DNA from: a virus
Direction: 5' to 3' (one strand)
IMG/VR virus record: IMGVR_UViG_3300013088_000004
Location: 1 to 31,445 of that record
DNA: 31,445 bases
The position numbers and the translations under genes were made by a program. Positions 1 through 5,252 of the stretch are shown here, one piece after another; position 1 is the stretch's first letter, and each line of letters begins with the position of its first letter. The notes under the pieces are model-generated. The model ran no database searches, was not told where the DNA came from, and saw nothing but the letters and a program-made list of their open reading frames with translations.

Positions 1-123
1 ATTAGTCAGAGAGGAAAACTACCATGGAACAAAGGAAAAAGAAAGGAGGCAAAAGCATAATATCAAAATAAATTCTTAATCGTGACACAAAAAATCCAAA
101 ATACGAAGTTATAAGGAGACAGA
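1..123 (+). other. Upstream leader of the SSB-like gene
   Basis: No substantial gene lies here. A 15-codon ORF at 24-71 (begins MEQRKKKGG, lysine rich) follows a purine-rich GAGAGGAAAA and could be a tiny leader peptide, but this is weak. The end carries a clear ribosome binding site, AAGGAG, shortly before the ATG at 124. I could not identify a well-spaced promoter; GTGACA at 82-87 has no correctly placed -10 partner. Confidence 0.3.
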
Positions 124-885
124 ATGTCAAGCCAACCAAATCCCAATGCAATCGCGCTTCCCGCCGAATTGCAAACCGAGATCGAGAACATTAACAAAGC
201 CGACAAGAACAATGCATATCGACCCCTGAAACTCTTCGCGGTAATAAATAAAGACCGGCTCTGGATCACACAACAGGGGTCAGATGAGCCTCTGAAAAAA
301 TATGAAGAGATGGACGTGCACATCATCGCCGCGAAGATCACGCGCGCGGCGTACACGAACCGTGAGCAGAAAGCCCCGTCGTGTGTTTCAACTGATGGCG
401 GTCACACTGGGACTCTGCACCCCGAGTTTGGGCAATTGCTTGAAATCACCGGCAAGGATTGCGATATTTGCCCACTGAACCAATGGGGAACCGGTAAGGA
501 CGAGAATGGAAATCCGACAAGGGGAAAATTCTGCAAGGAACGCAGAAATCTATTGGCGATGTCGCCTGACTTTACTGACCCATTGATTGTCTCTCTCTCT
601 CCCATGAGCATCGGAAAGTGGGATGCCTACGCCAGCGGACTGACTCAACTCAAGCCGCCCAGCGCCTATATCACACAGATGACACGCATCGGGGTCGAGG
701 TAGTTACGGACGCCGGGCGCGAATTCGGAACCGCAACGTTTGCAGCAATAGGAGCGCTGTCCACTGATGCCGTGCGCCAAGCCATCGAGCTTAGGAAACA
801 GTACCAGAACGTTATCGGAGGCATCGTGGTCGCGGAGCCGGTGGCGACTACCGCGCCGACAAGCGAAGAAGAATTACCGTTCTAG
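124..885 (+). CDS. Putative phage single-stranded DNA-binding protein
   Basis: 253 residues. The last residues are SEEELPF, an acidic tip ending in Pro-Phe like the C-terminal tail of bacterial SSB proteins (DDDIPF in E. coli), which recruits replication partners. The middle holds a cysteine cluster (CDICPLNQWG, then a Cys in GKFCKERR) that may bind zinc, followed by a segment (SLSPMSIGKWDAY) of a kind I associate with hypothetical phage DNA-replication proteins. There is no clear OB-fold motif by eye, so the call rests on the acidic tail and the nearby primase and helicase. The start has a good AAGGAG site. The stop codon falls at the left edge of the first attC-like site, as if a cassette array had been inserted directly behind the gene. 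Confidence 0.55.
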   Translation: MSSQPNPNAIALPAELQTEIENINKADKNNAYRPLKLFAVINKDRLWITQQGSDEPLKKYEEMDVHIIAAKITRAAYTNREQKAPSCVSTDGGHTGTLHPEFGQLLEITGKDCDICPLNQWGTGKDENGNPTRGKFCKERRNLLAMSPDFTDPLIVSLSPMSIGKWDAYASGLTQLKPPSAYITQMTRIGVEVVTDAGREFGTATFAAIGALSTDAVRQAIELRKQYQNVIGGIVVAEPVATTAPTSEEELPF

Positions 886-968
886 CAAATTGCAGCTGAC
901 CCGCCTACCGACGCGCAATTCGATGACTTTGATGATACAACGGCGGGCAGCTGAACCGCGTGTTATGC
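879..968 (+). repeat. attC-like recombination site a
   Basis: The right core GTTATGC (962-968) matches the integron consensus GTTRRRY. The inner arms pair as CAGCTG-A-CCCGCC on the left against GGCGGG-CAGCTG on the right, leaving one unpaired A (T on the bottom strand), the hallmark extrahelical base of attC L boxes. The left core is degenerate (about GTTCTAG) and overlaps the stop codon of the SSB-like gene. Confidence 0.65.
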
Positions 969-984
969 CGCATCGGAGGAAGAA

Positions 985-1188
985 ATGGAATTTCCGCAGA
1001 TTGATACAAGTACATGGTTTTACGAGAATTGCAAGCGACAGCGCAAAAATGCCGCCAAGATTTGCCAAGTATGTCCATTTCGTGCCGGGATTGAAATCCA
1101 AGAAAAGGAGCGGCATAACCAGCGTTTGCAACCGAAGCGGCAAAGCCGCGTTTCTAAGAGTGGCGCGATACTCCCGCCGCTCGGTTGA
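985..1188 (+). CDS. Cassette ORF 1, small cysteine-containing protein
   Basis: 67 residues, preceded by GGAGGAAGAA. The N-terminal half is FYENCKRQRKNAAKICQV followed by CPFR, giving Cys-x(n)-Cys-x2-Cys. This vaguely recalls WhiB-type iron-sulfur or zinc proteins but lacks their fourth cysteine. From about residue 44 onward the protein is encoded by the following attC-like site (1113-1205), so the C-terminus is probably not a conserved domain. ORFs that run into their own attC are usual for integron cassettes. Function unknown. Confidence 0.5.
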   Translation: MEFPQIDTSTWFYENCKRQRKNAAKICQVCPFRAGIEIQEKERHNQRLQPKRQSRVSKSGAILPPLG

Positions 1189-1205
1189 AACGCAATCCGT
1201 TATGC
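1113..1205 (+). repeat. attC-like recombination site b
   Basis: The best site of the array. The cores GCATAAC (1113-1119) and GTTATGC (1199-1205) are exact reverse complements. The inner arm GCGTTTGCAACCGAAGCGGC pairs with the right arm containing GCCGCTCGGTTGAAACGC. Pairing is perfect except for two unpaired bases on the left arm (a G and an A), matching the extrahelical-base architecture recognised by integron integrases. Confidence 0.85.
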
Positions 1206-1311
1206 AGATGGCGGGCGGGTAAACGAGGGGCGCACGCATCTCATCAAAGCGCCTGACTCACACGCAAGCGGGCAGAATGAGACGAACGCTTTTAACCGCC
1301 ATCTGCATAAC
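1199..1311 (+). repeat. ORF-less cassette bounded by a 16-bp inverted repeat
   Basis: Between attC b and attC c there is no plausible gene. The ends form a perfect 16-bp inverted repeat, GTTATGCAGATGGCGG (1199-1214) against CCGCCATCTGCATAAC (1296-1311), made of the two core sites extended inward by nine bases. A second short pair, TCTCAT/ATGAGA, lies inside, so the whole cassette could fold as one long hairpin. Similar non-coding cassettes occur in large integron arrays and may carry promoters or small RNAs; nothing here identifies which. Confidence 0.6.
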
Positions 1312-1368
1312 CCTCATTGCAGCCGACTGGCGAACTACATGCCAGCGGCTGAACTCGATTCGTTAGAT
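1305..1368 (+). repeat. attC-like recombination site c
   Basis: Cores GCATAAC (1305-1311) and GTTAGAT (1362-1368). The inner stem CAGCCG-A-CTGGC pairs with GCCAG-CGGCTG with a single extrahelical A. The compact 64-bp length is typical of short attC sites. The right arm GAACTCGATTCGTTAGAT recurs almost unchanged in sites e, g and h. Confidence 0.85.
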
Positions 1369-1394
1369 TTGCTTATCTTGAAAGGAGTGTTTTG

Positions 1395-1751
1395 ATGTCA
1401 TATAATATTGATACCTGGAAAACCAAAAGTATTGACAGCCTTGAAATCCCGCTTGCGGTCATTCACAAAATGCCGGATGTAGAAGTTAAATTGTTGAATG
1501 ATAACAAAGTCTGTATTACTGGCCTTTCAGAAGGCTTTGAAATCAATGGGGATTTGAACGGCAAGAATATTGCTGTCAATGATATTACTACCTGGGGGGA
1601 AGGTTCTGGTCATACATGGGATGACCTTCTTAAAGCGTTGAAGCACAGTAAAGGAAATCTCGTTGCTACTCAAGTTTGGGAGGGTGGTGACAGTATCACA
1701 CGTCTAATCGTCAAAGATGGTACGATTACGGAAGAGAAGGTTGAATTATGA
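1395..1751 (+). CDS. Cassette ORF 2, unknown 118-residue protein
   Basis: Acidic protein beginning MSYNIDTWKTKSIDSLEIPL. The ATG at 1395 has AAAGGAG seven bases upstream and is preferred over an in-frame TTG three bases earlier. No signal peptide, membrane segment or cysteine motif is visible. The middle looks like alternating beta strands, and the C-terminal part (VWEGGDSITRLIVKDG) suggests a compact globular domain. It sits between attC c and attC d with 10 bp between its stop and attC d, the classic one-gene cassette arrangement. It is the longest non-zinc cassette protein here. Antitoxin or immunity functions are common among cassette proteins, but nothing in this sequence shows that. Confidence 0.75.
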   Translation: MSYNIDTWKTKSIDSLEIPLAVIHKMPDVEVKLLNDNKVCITGLSEGFEINGDLNGKNIAVNDITTWGEGSGHTWDDLLKALKHSKGNLVATQVWEGGDSITRLIVKDGTITEEKVEL

Positions 1752-1761
1752 TGATCGTGCA

Positions 1762-1854
1762 ATCTAACCAGCGCTTGCAACCAACTTGCTCGCGGGCGCG
1801 CAAATCCAATCATACTCGTAAGAACGCAAGCGGCTGAAACGCAATCCGTTAGCC
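1762..1854 (+). repeat. attC-like recombination site d
   Basis: Cores ATCTAAC (1762-1768) and GTTAGCC (1848-1854). The left arm GCGCTTGCAACCAACTTGC pairs with the right arm GCAAGCGGCTGAAACGC with two extrahelical bases. The mismatches are C-A pairs on the top strand, which become G-T wobbles on the bottom strand. This fits selection for folding of the bottom strand, the one integron integrase uses. The same right-arm type occurs in site b. Confidence 0.8.
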
Positions 1855-1880
1855 CGCTTAATGAATAGGAGAGAATAGAG

Positions 1881-2033
1881 ATGAAAACACATCAACGCTT
1901 TGGCTTAGCTACCTTGATCGTATGGAGTACGCTGACCCAAATTGCACCGCCACATGACGAGGTGAATTTGGTATGCTGGGGCCTGAGTCTTATTTTTGCC
2001 ATAATCTGCTTTGTGTGGGATGGGGCGGGCTAA
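1881..2033 (+). CDS. Cassette ORF 3, 50-residue small membrane protein
   Basis: Begins MKTHQRFGLATLIVWSTL and ends with a strongly hydrophobic stretch VCWGLSLIFAIICFVW before DGAG and stop. The AGGAGAG upstream of the ATG at 1881 is a good ribosome binding site. Two hydrophobic segments (about residues 8-21 and 31-46) separated by a short polar loop suggest a small two-helix inner-membrane protein. The TAA stop overlaps the left core of attC e. Small membrane proteins are frequent cassette cargo; the role is unknown. Confidence 0.6.
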   Translation: MKTHQRFGLATLIVWSTLTQIAPPHDEVNLVCWGLSLIFAIICFVWDGAG

Positions 2034-2119
2034 CCCTTCATTGCAGTTGACCGCCGCCGGTACGCCAATTTTGGATGGCCCATCTGAACACGGCGGCAAC
2101 TGAACTCGATGCGTTAGAT
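2028..2119 (+). repeat. attC-like recombination site e
   Basis: Cores GGCTAAC (2028-2034) and GTTAGAT (2113-2119). The inner stem CAGTTG-A-CCGCC pairs with GGCGG-CAACTG, leaving one extrahelical A at the same place as in sites a and c. The stop codon of cassette ORF 3 lies within the left core. Confidence 0.8.
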
Positions 2120-2133
2120 TGCTAGGAGGCCTG

Positions 2134-2337
2134 ATGTGTTACTGGTGTAAATTTGGTAAATCGCCTTCGTTCATCCGTGGCATCTTTGTCCATGCTGAGG
2201 GAGAGTGGGCCGGTGTTCGTTGGGCTAGTCTATGTACTAATGAAAGAGAGCGCCGACGCCAACTCCGGTTAGCCTATAAGCGTGGAGACATCCATAAGTA
2301 TCCCGGGATATACAGACGCAACCTAACCACGGCATGA
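2134..2337 (+). CDS. Cassette ORF 4, small basic cysteine protein
   Basis: 67 residues from the ATG at 2134, directly after AGGAGG. It starts MCYWCKFGKS (a Cys-x2-Cys pair) with a third cysteine in WASLCTNERERRRQ, followed by a very arginine-rich stretch, so a zinc-bound nucleic-acid-binding protein is possible but not shown. The last residues (NLTTA) are encoded inside attC f. Function unknown. Confidence 0.6.
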   Translation: MCYWCKFGKSPSFIRGIFVHAEGEWAGVRWASLCTNERERRRQLRLAYKRGDIHKYPGIYRRNLTTA

Positions 2338-2385
2338 AGCCGACGCCGCAAACTGCACGGCGCGGGTTAGGCCGATCCGTTCTAC
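2321..2385 (+). repeat. attC-like recombination site f
   Basis: Left core ACCTAAC (2321-2327); right core GTTCTAC (2379-2385), which departs from GTTRRRY. The inner arms CGGCATGAAGCCGACGCCG and CGGCGCGGGTTAGGCCG pair with some mismatches. This is a different sequence family from sites a-e, shared with site i. Confidence 0.65.
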
Positions 2386-2406
2386 CGCCCTAGTAAAGGA
2401 GAAATT

Positions 2407-2667
2407 ATGAATTTGCAAGAGGAATTGATTTGTATCTTTTATGAACACAGGGCGAAGTCGTTTATCTGTTGCGACAAGAGTTGCTTTTGTTGGAATGTTG
2501 AAGGCCTACTTACACTTATTGAGGCAGAGGGCGGCATAACCCTCGTTGCAGTAGACGGAGCGGATGATGGACGCGCGCCAGTGCATTGTTCTATATGCGG
2601 CGAACTGATTGCGTGGGGCGATGTATCTCACAAATGTCCGCCCCCGCTACTTAACTCGATTCGTTAG
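2407..2667 (+). CDS. Cassette ORF 5, cysteine-rich protein running through its attC
   Basis: 86 residues with AAAGGAG before the ATG at 2407. Two cysteine clusters are visible: SFICCDKSCFCW near residues 18-29, and a second, CSICGELIAWGDVSHKC, near residues 61-77. The second cluster is encoded by the loop of the unusually long attC g. The stop TAG is formed by the right core itself (GTTAG). Probably a small zinc-binding protein; function unknown. Confidence 0.6.
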   Translation: MNLQEELICIFYEHRAKSFICCDKSCFCWNVEGLLTLIEAEGGITLVAVDGADDGRAPVHCSICGELIAWGDVSHKCPPPLLNSIR

Positions 2668-2669
2668 AT
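2534..2669 (+). repeat. attC-like recombination site g (136 bp)
   Basis: Cores GCATAAC (2534-2540) and GTTAGAT (2663-2669). The inner stem AGTAG-A-CGG on the left pairs with CG-CTACT on the right with an extrahelical A. It is the longest site of the array, and its terminal loop is coding (see cassette ORF 5). Confidence 0.75.
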
Positions 2670-2688
2670 TGTTTGTTGGAGGAACACA

Positions 2689-2883
2689 ATGATGCTACTT
2701 AGATGTTGTAACCAGGGCTTTGCGGTTCAGGAAATGAAATGGTTGCTAGATGGATACGTCCTTTCGCGCAATCTTGATTCACAGGTTGGGTTTTGTCCAT
2801 TTTGCGGACGCAATCTAACCCTAATTGACGTTGCCGCACAGTGCGAAACCGACGCGGTTTCAAACGAGCCGCAGCGCAGCTGA
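2689..2883 (+). CDS. Cassette ORF 6, 64-residue CxxC protein
   Basis: Preceded by GGAGGAACAC. The protein has MMLLRCCNQGFAVQEMKW at its start and a zinc-knuckle-like FCPFCGRN near residues 35-42; with the two N-terminal cysteines this could form a single zinc site. The C-terminal third (after NLTL) is encoded by attC h. Function unknown. Confidence 0.6.
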   Translation: MMLLRCCNQGFAVQEMKWLLDGYVLSRNLDSQVGFCPFCGRNLTLIDVAAQCETDAVSNEPQRS

Positions 2884-2899
2884 ACTCGATTCGTTATGG
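2813..2899 (+). repeat. attC-like recombination site h
   Basis: Cores ATCTAAC (2813-2819) and GTTATGG (2893-2899), with the shared right arm CTGAACTCGATTC. The inner left arm pairs only imperfectly, so this site may be decayed or may be a recombinant of two sites. Confidence 0.6.
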
Positions 2900-2924
2900 C
2901 ACTTGTTGCCAAAAGGAGTTGACT

Positions 2925-3131
2925 ATGTTAGTCAAACAGTTCATCTCGCAAAAATGTATCGGTTACAGCAATGACTTCAGACGAACGCATTATGAACACA
3001 TCGTTGAGTTGCAAGATGGCAAGGTTGTAACCGTGTGGTCTACTGACATTTCCACACAAGATACGATGACGATAGAGGGTCAATTGTCAGAGAGCCATCC
3101 ATTAGTTGAACGTGCCATAACTACGGCATGA
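2925..3131 (+). CDS. Cassette ORF 7, unknown 68-residue protein
   Basis: Begins MLVKQFISQKCIGYSN from the ATG at 2925, which has AAAAGGAG upstream; a longer in-frame ORF from 2841 would run through attC h and lacks a ribosome binding site. The body (HIVELQDGKVVTVWSTD) looks like beta strands of a small barrel or ubiquitin-like fold, but I do not recognise a family. The last residues (AITTA) come from attC i, as in cassette ORF 4. Confidence 0.6.
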   Translation: MLVKQFISQKCIGYSNDFRRTHYEHIVELQDGKVVTVWSTDISTQDTMTIEGQLSESHPLVERAITTA

Positions 3132-3179
3132 AGCCGACACCGCGAACCGCGCGGCGCCGCTTATGCCGATCTGTTAGGC
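3115..3179 (+). repeat. attC-like recombination site i
   Basis: Cores CCATAAC (3115-3121) and GTTAGGC (3173-3179). The arms CGGCATGAAGCCGACACCG and CGGCGCCGCTTATGCCG pair with an extrahelical base. Same family as site f. Confidence 0.8.
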
Positions 3180-3189
3180 GGACTAAGAG

Positions 3190-3264
3190 ATGTACACTTT
3201 ACAGTGCGGCGATTGCCTTGAACTAATGCGCGAGTTGTTAGATGCGAATATGAGGGAGAATTAA
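3190..3264 (+). pseudogene. Truncated start of a DNA methyltransferase
   Basis: 24 codons beginning MYTLQCGDCLELMREL. This is the typical N-terminus of beta/gamma-class N6-adenine or N4-cytosine DNA methyltransferases (consensus near YxLxxGDCLExMxxLP). Homology stops after MREL and the frame closes after eight unrelated residues. The break coincides with a core-like GTTAGAT (3237-3243), so the rest of the gene may have been lost by recombination at that point. No DPPY or NPPY motif follows. Non-functional as an enzyme. Confidence 0.55.
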
Positions 3265-3266
3265 AA

Positions 3267-3680
3267 ATGTATCCAAATAATTACAAACCCATGTGTATGC
3301 ACGGTATGCCGTTCATCCAATCTTGCACTATATGTAGGCGTGTATGTAATACAATCGAGACTTTCCCATTTCCTAACACTCTTCCCTACCGATACAAATG
3401 TCCTCACTGTCACGGAGAGTTTGAATATTGGGAAACTTACGATATGGGATTCGGAAGGGAAAAGGAAATGGGTTGTCCATTCTGCGGACTTCGCAAGGGA
3501 AAATGGGGTGGTAGCGTTGATAAACTGCAAACTGCGCTGTCTAACCTAGTACACGATACCCAACATGAAGAGCACGAATGCGCGGATGCCAATTGTCCAG
3601 TTAGAAAAGCAAGGGAGTTGATTGCAGTTGACCACTGGAAAGCGCGGCAACTGAACTTGATTTGTTGGATCGCTTCTTGA
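3267..3680 (+). CDS. Cassette ORF 8, multi-zinc-knuckle protein
   Basis: 137 residues with at least three paired-cysteine motifs: SCTICRRVC near residues 19-27, KCPHCHGEF near 44-52, and GCPFCGLRKG near 69-78, plus ECADANCPVRKARE near 107-120. The CPHC...CPFC pair looks like a zinc ribbon, as in many phage-encoded nucleic-acid-binding proteins. The start follows GAGGGAGAATTAAAA. The C-terminal part after about residue 115 is encoded by the degenerate attC j. Function unknown. Confidence 0.65.
   Translation: MYPNNYKPMCMHGMPFIQSCTICRRVCNTIETFPFPNTLPYRYKCPHCHGEFEYWETYDMGFGREKEMGCPFCGLRKGKWGGSVDKLQTALSNLVHDTQHEEHECADANCPVRKARELIAVDHWKARQLNLICWIAS
3609..3670 (+). repeat. Degenerate attC-like site j, end of array
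   Basis: Right core GTTGGAT (3664-3670) with arms CAGTTG-A-CC and GG-CAACTG that pair with the same extrahelical A. The left core is not recognisable. Probably a decayed site marking the right end of the array, since no further site follows the next gene. Confidence 0.5.
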
Positions 3681-3689
3681 GGAGGAACG

Positions 3690-3872
3690 ATGATTGATAC
3701 GGTAAAACGGAAATGCCGCAATTGTAGTACGTGGTACAACTGGGCTCCCAATCTTGACCCCAAAAACGCACGGGATTTTTGTTCGCCTGAATGTGACTAC
3801 AGGTATTGGGAGCGACATGTTTCAATTCCTCAATCGGAATTCCAGCGATTCAAGCGAGATAAGCCCAAATAG
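3690..3872 (+). CDS. Small zinc-finger protein
   Basis: 60 residues after a strong GAGGAGG site. Cysteines are arranged as CRNC near residues 9-12 and CSPEC near 31-35, with aromatic residues between them (TWYNWAP, DYRYWERH). This treble-clef or zinc-ribbon-like layout resembles small MJ0042/HNH-associated zinc proteins. The tail is basic (RFKRDKPK). No attC follows it, so it is either the last captured cassette or the first resident phage gene after the array. Confidence 0.65.
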   Translation: MIDTVKRKCRNCSTWYNWAPNLDPKNARDFCSPECDYRYWERHVSIPQSEFQRFKRDKPK

Positions 3873-3917
3873 GAAACGTAGAAGTCAATAAAGCGGAAAA
3901 TCAGATTGGAGAAATCA

Positions 3918-4454
3918 ATGACCAAAAAAATAGTAACCGATAACCGTGCGCAATTTCTCGAAGAATGTTTTTCCAGGGGACTAACTATCGCGGATGGATT
4001 GACCACCGTCTGGATGCTGTTTGGCAACGAATCCTGCAAATTGCTAATAGACAAGGAAGCTCTTGCTGCATTCTCCGAGCCAGTAGGTTGGAGCGGCGCG
4101 TCCTGGGGGAAGGCGGCCTACCGCTTTCCAGATTGGTTCGACGGCTCGCGGGAAAGTACCACCGCAACGCAACTGATGACCCTGGCCTATTTTGCCTCTA
4201 TCAGTGTAACCAAGTCCCTTATTCTCTACAAACAATGGATGGACGAGAGCGCGAACTGGGACTTGGCAACCGCGCACGAAAAGTGCGAGGAACTTGCAGA
4301 ACGGAAGAAACGCGGAAACGCGATCAGGGTCAGAGCATCCGTCAAATTCAAAAAGGGCGAAGGCGAAATTATCGCCGCGCCTACTGAGAAATTTGCGTGG
4401 GACAAAAGTAATGGAGATTACACTATTACATTGAAAAAGGTGAAAGATGACTAA
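3918..4454 (+). CDS. Unknown early phage protein
   Basis: 178 residues from the ATG at 3918 (GGAG a few bases upstream); an in-frame TTG at 3906 is less likely. The sequence is mixed alpha/beta with a lysine- and glutamate-rich C-terminal third (EELAERKKRGNAIRVRASV). No motif is recognised. It overlaps the next gene by eight bases, so the two are probably translationally coupled. Confidence 0.7.
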   Translation: MTKKIVTDNRAQFLEECFSRGLTIADGLTTVWMLFGNESCKLLIDKEALAAFSEPVGWSGASWGKAAYRFPDWFDGSRESTTATQLMTLAYFASISVTKSLILYKQWMDESANWDLATAHEKCEELAERKKRGNAIRVRASVKFKKGEGEIIAAPTEKFAWDKSNGDYTITLKKVKDD

Positions 4455-4725
4455 ATTGCTTCCTCTCAACGAACAAGATAGAGTTGCAATTCGCAAGGCA
4501 TTGGAGCGCCATGCCAACGAGAAAGAAATCAAAGAAAAATGGCTTGCGGGGCTGAGAATAAATTATGTCCTAGACCGCAATTTCACAGCTGTTGTAATCC
4601 GTGATGGCAAAATGATTTATATTGGATCGGCAAAACGCAGCCCGCGCGATAAGTATGACGCACGAATTGGAATCAATATAGCGATTACACGTGCAATTCT
4701 CTTCGGGCCACTCAGAATTGATTGA
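4447..4725 (+). CDS. Unknown 92-residue phage protein
   Basis: Begins MTKLLPLNEQDRVAIRKALE. The C-terminal half has the pattern IGSAKRSPRDKYDARIG followed by AITRAI. This resembles a segment seen in many small phage early proteins (glycine-x-alanine-lysine, aspartate-phenylalanine/tyrosine, glycine, alanine-arginine-alanine), whose function is undefined. It starts inside the end of the upstream gene. Confidence 0.65.
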   Translation: MTKLLPLNEQDRVAIRKALERHANEKEIKEKWLAGLRINYVLDRNFTAVVIRDGKMIYIGSAKRSPRDKYDARIGINIAITRAILFGPLRID

Positions 4726-4732
4726 CTATTAA

Positions 4733-5005
4733 ATGACCAACTACTCGCGCGGAAGAGCAATAGAATGGAAATTGGTTCATCAGCATAAGACAAACAGGGC
4801 AACGGTCACCGGACGCACCGCCGGCTCTCATTCGGCTATCGACGTTTTCGCGGTCTATGAAGATACAATGACTATAGTTTTCCAACAAGTGAAACGTAGT
4901 AAAAGCGGACACTTTGAAAAAGTCAGGCCGCCATTCAGGAACGGGACATACTACGTGAGGTTCGAGGTCAAAAACTGGAAGGACGCGAAAGGATTTGTGA
5001 AATGA
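4733..5005 (+). CDS. Hjc-like Holliday junction resolvase / PD-(D/E)xK nuclease
   Basis: 90 residues. The N-terminal SRGRAIEWKLVHQ supplies the first-helix glutamate of Hjc-type nucleases, TAGSHSAIDVFAV matches their RsaGSxxxxDv block with the metal-binding aspartate, and IVFQQVKRSK is the position of the ExK motif. The usual glutamate there is glutamine (QVK), seen in some phage members. Such enzymes resolve branched DNA during replication or packaging. Length fits a minimal Hjc domain. It is separated from the gene before by seven bases and overlaps the next by ATGA. Confidence 0.7.
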   Translation: MTNYSRGRAIEWKLVHQHKTNRATVTGRTAGSHSAIDVFAVYEDTMTIVFQQVKRSKSGHFEKVRPPFRNGTYYVRFEVKNWKDAKGFVK

Positions 5006-5223
5006 ACAAACAAAAACCAGGGCGTACTATTGCCGAAACATTTATACCTTCGCTTACTACGCTTATCAAAATCGGCTCTTTGATTATCCATTATCAGGAA
5101 TGGACGTCGCGAGATGGACATCCTCAAGACAAAAACGCGATTGATACACTGGAGAGCGACCCAGAGGTGATTGAGTGGATTAGTAAGATGACAAAGATGG
5201 CGTTCTTGCCAATAAAACGATAA
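5002..5223 (+). CDS. Unknown 73-residue protein
   Basis: Starts at an ATGA overlap with the Hjc-like gene. No recognised motif; a short hydrophobic patch (LTTLIKIGSLIIHY) near residues 18-31 is amphipathic rather than clearly transmembrane. Position between nuclease and primase suggests a replication-module accessory protein, by location only. Confidence 0.6.
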   Translation: MNKQKPGRTIAETFIPSLTTLIKIGSLIIHYQEWTSRDGHPQDKNAIDTLESDPEVIEWISKMTKMAFLPIKR

Positions 5224-5252
5224 TTAGATTTGGGGGCATTGGAGCAACTTCA

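Noticed and set aside
767-1222. Long + strand ORF overlapping the SSB-like gene end and two attC-like sites
   Set aside because: Arginine/serine-rich, no ribosome binding site, shares DNA with the SSB-like gene and with cassette ORF 1 in a better frame.
879-3179. Reading the repeated hairpins as REP elements or terminators
   Set aside because: They have two distinct conserved cores, an asymmetric unpaired base and variable loops, and lack T-runs; attC fits better.
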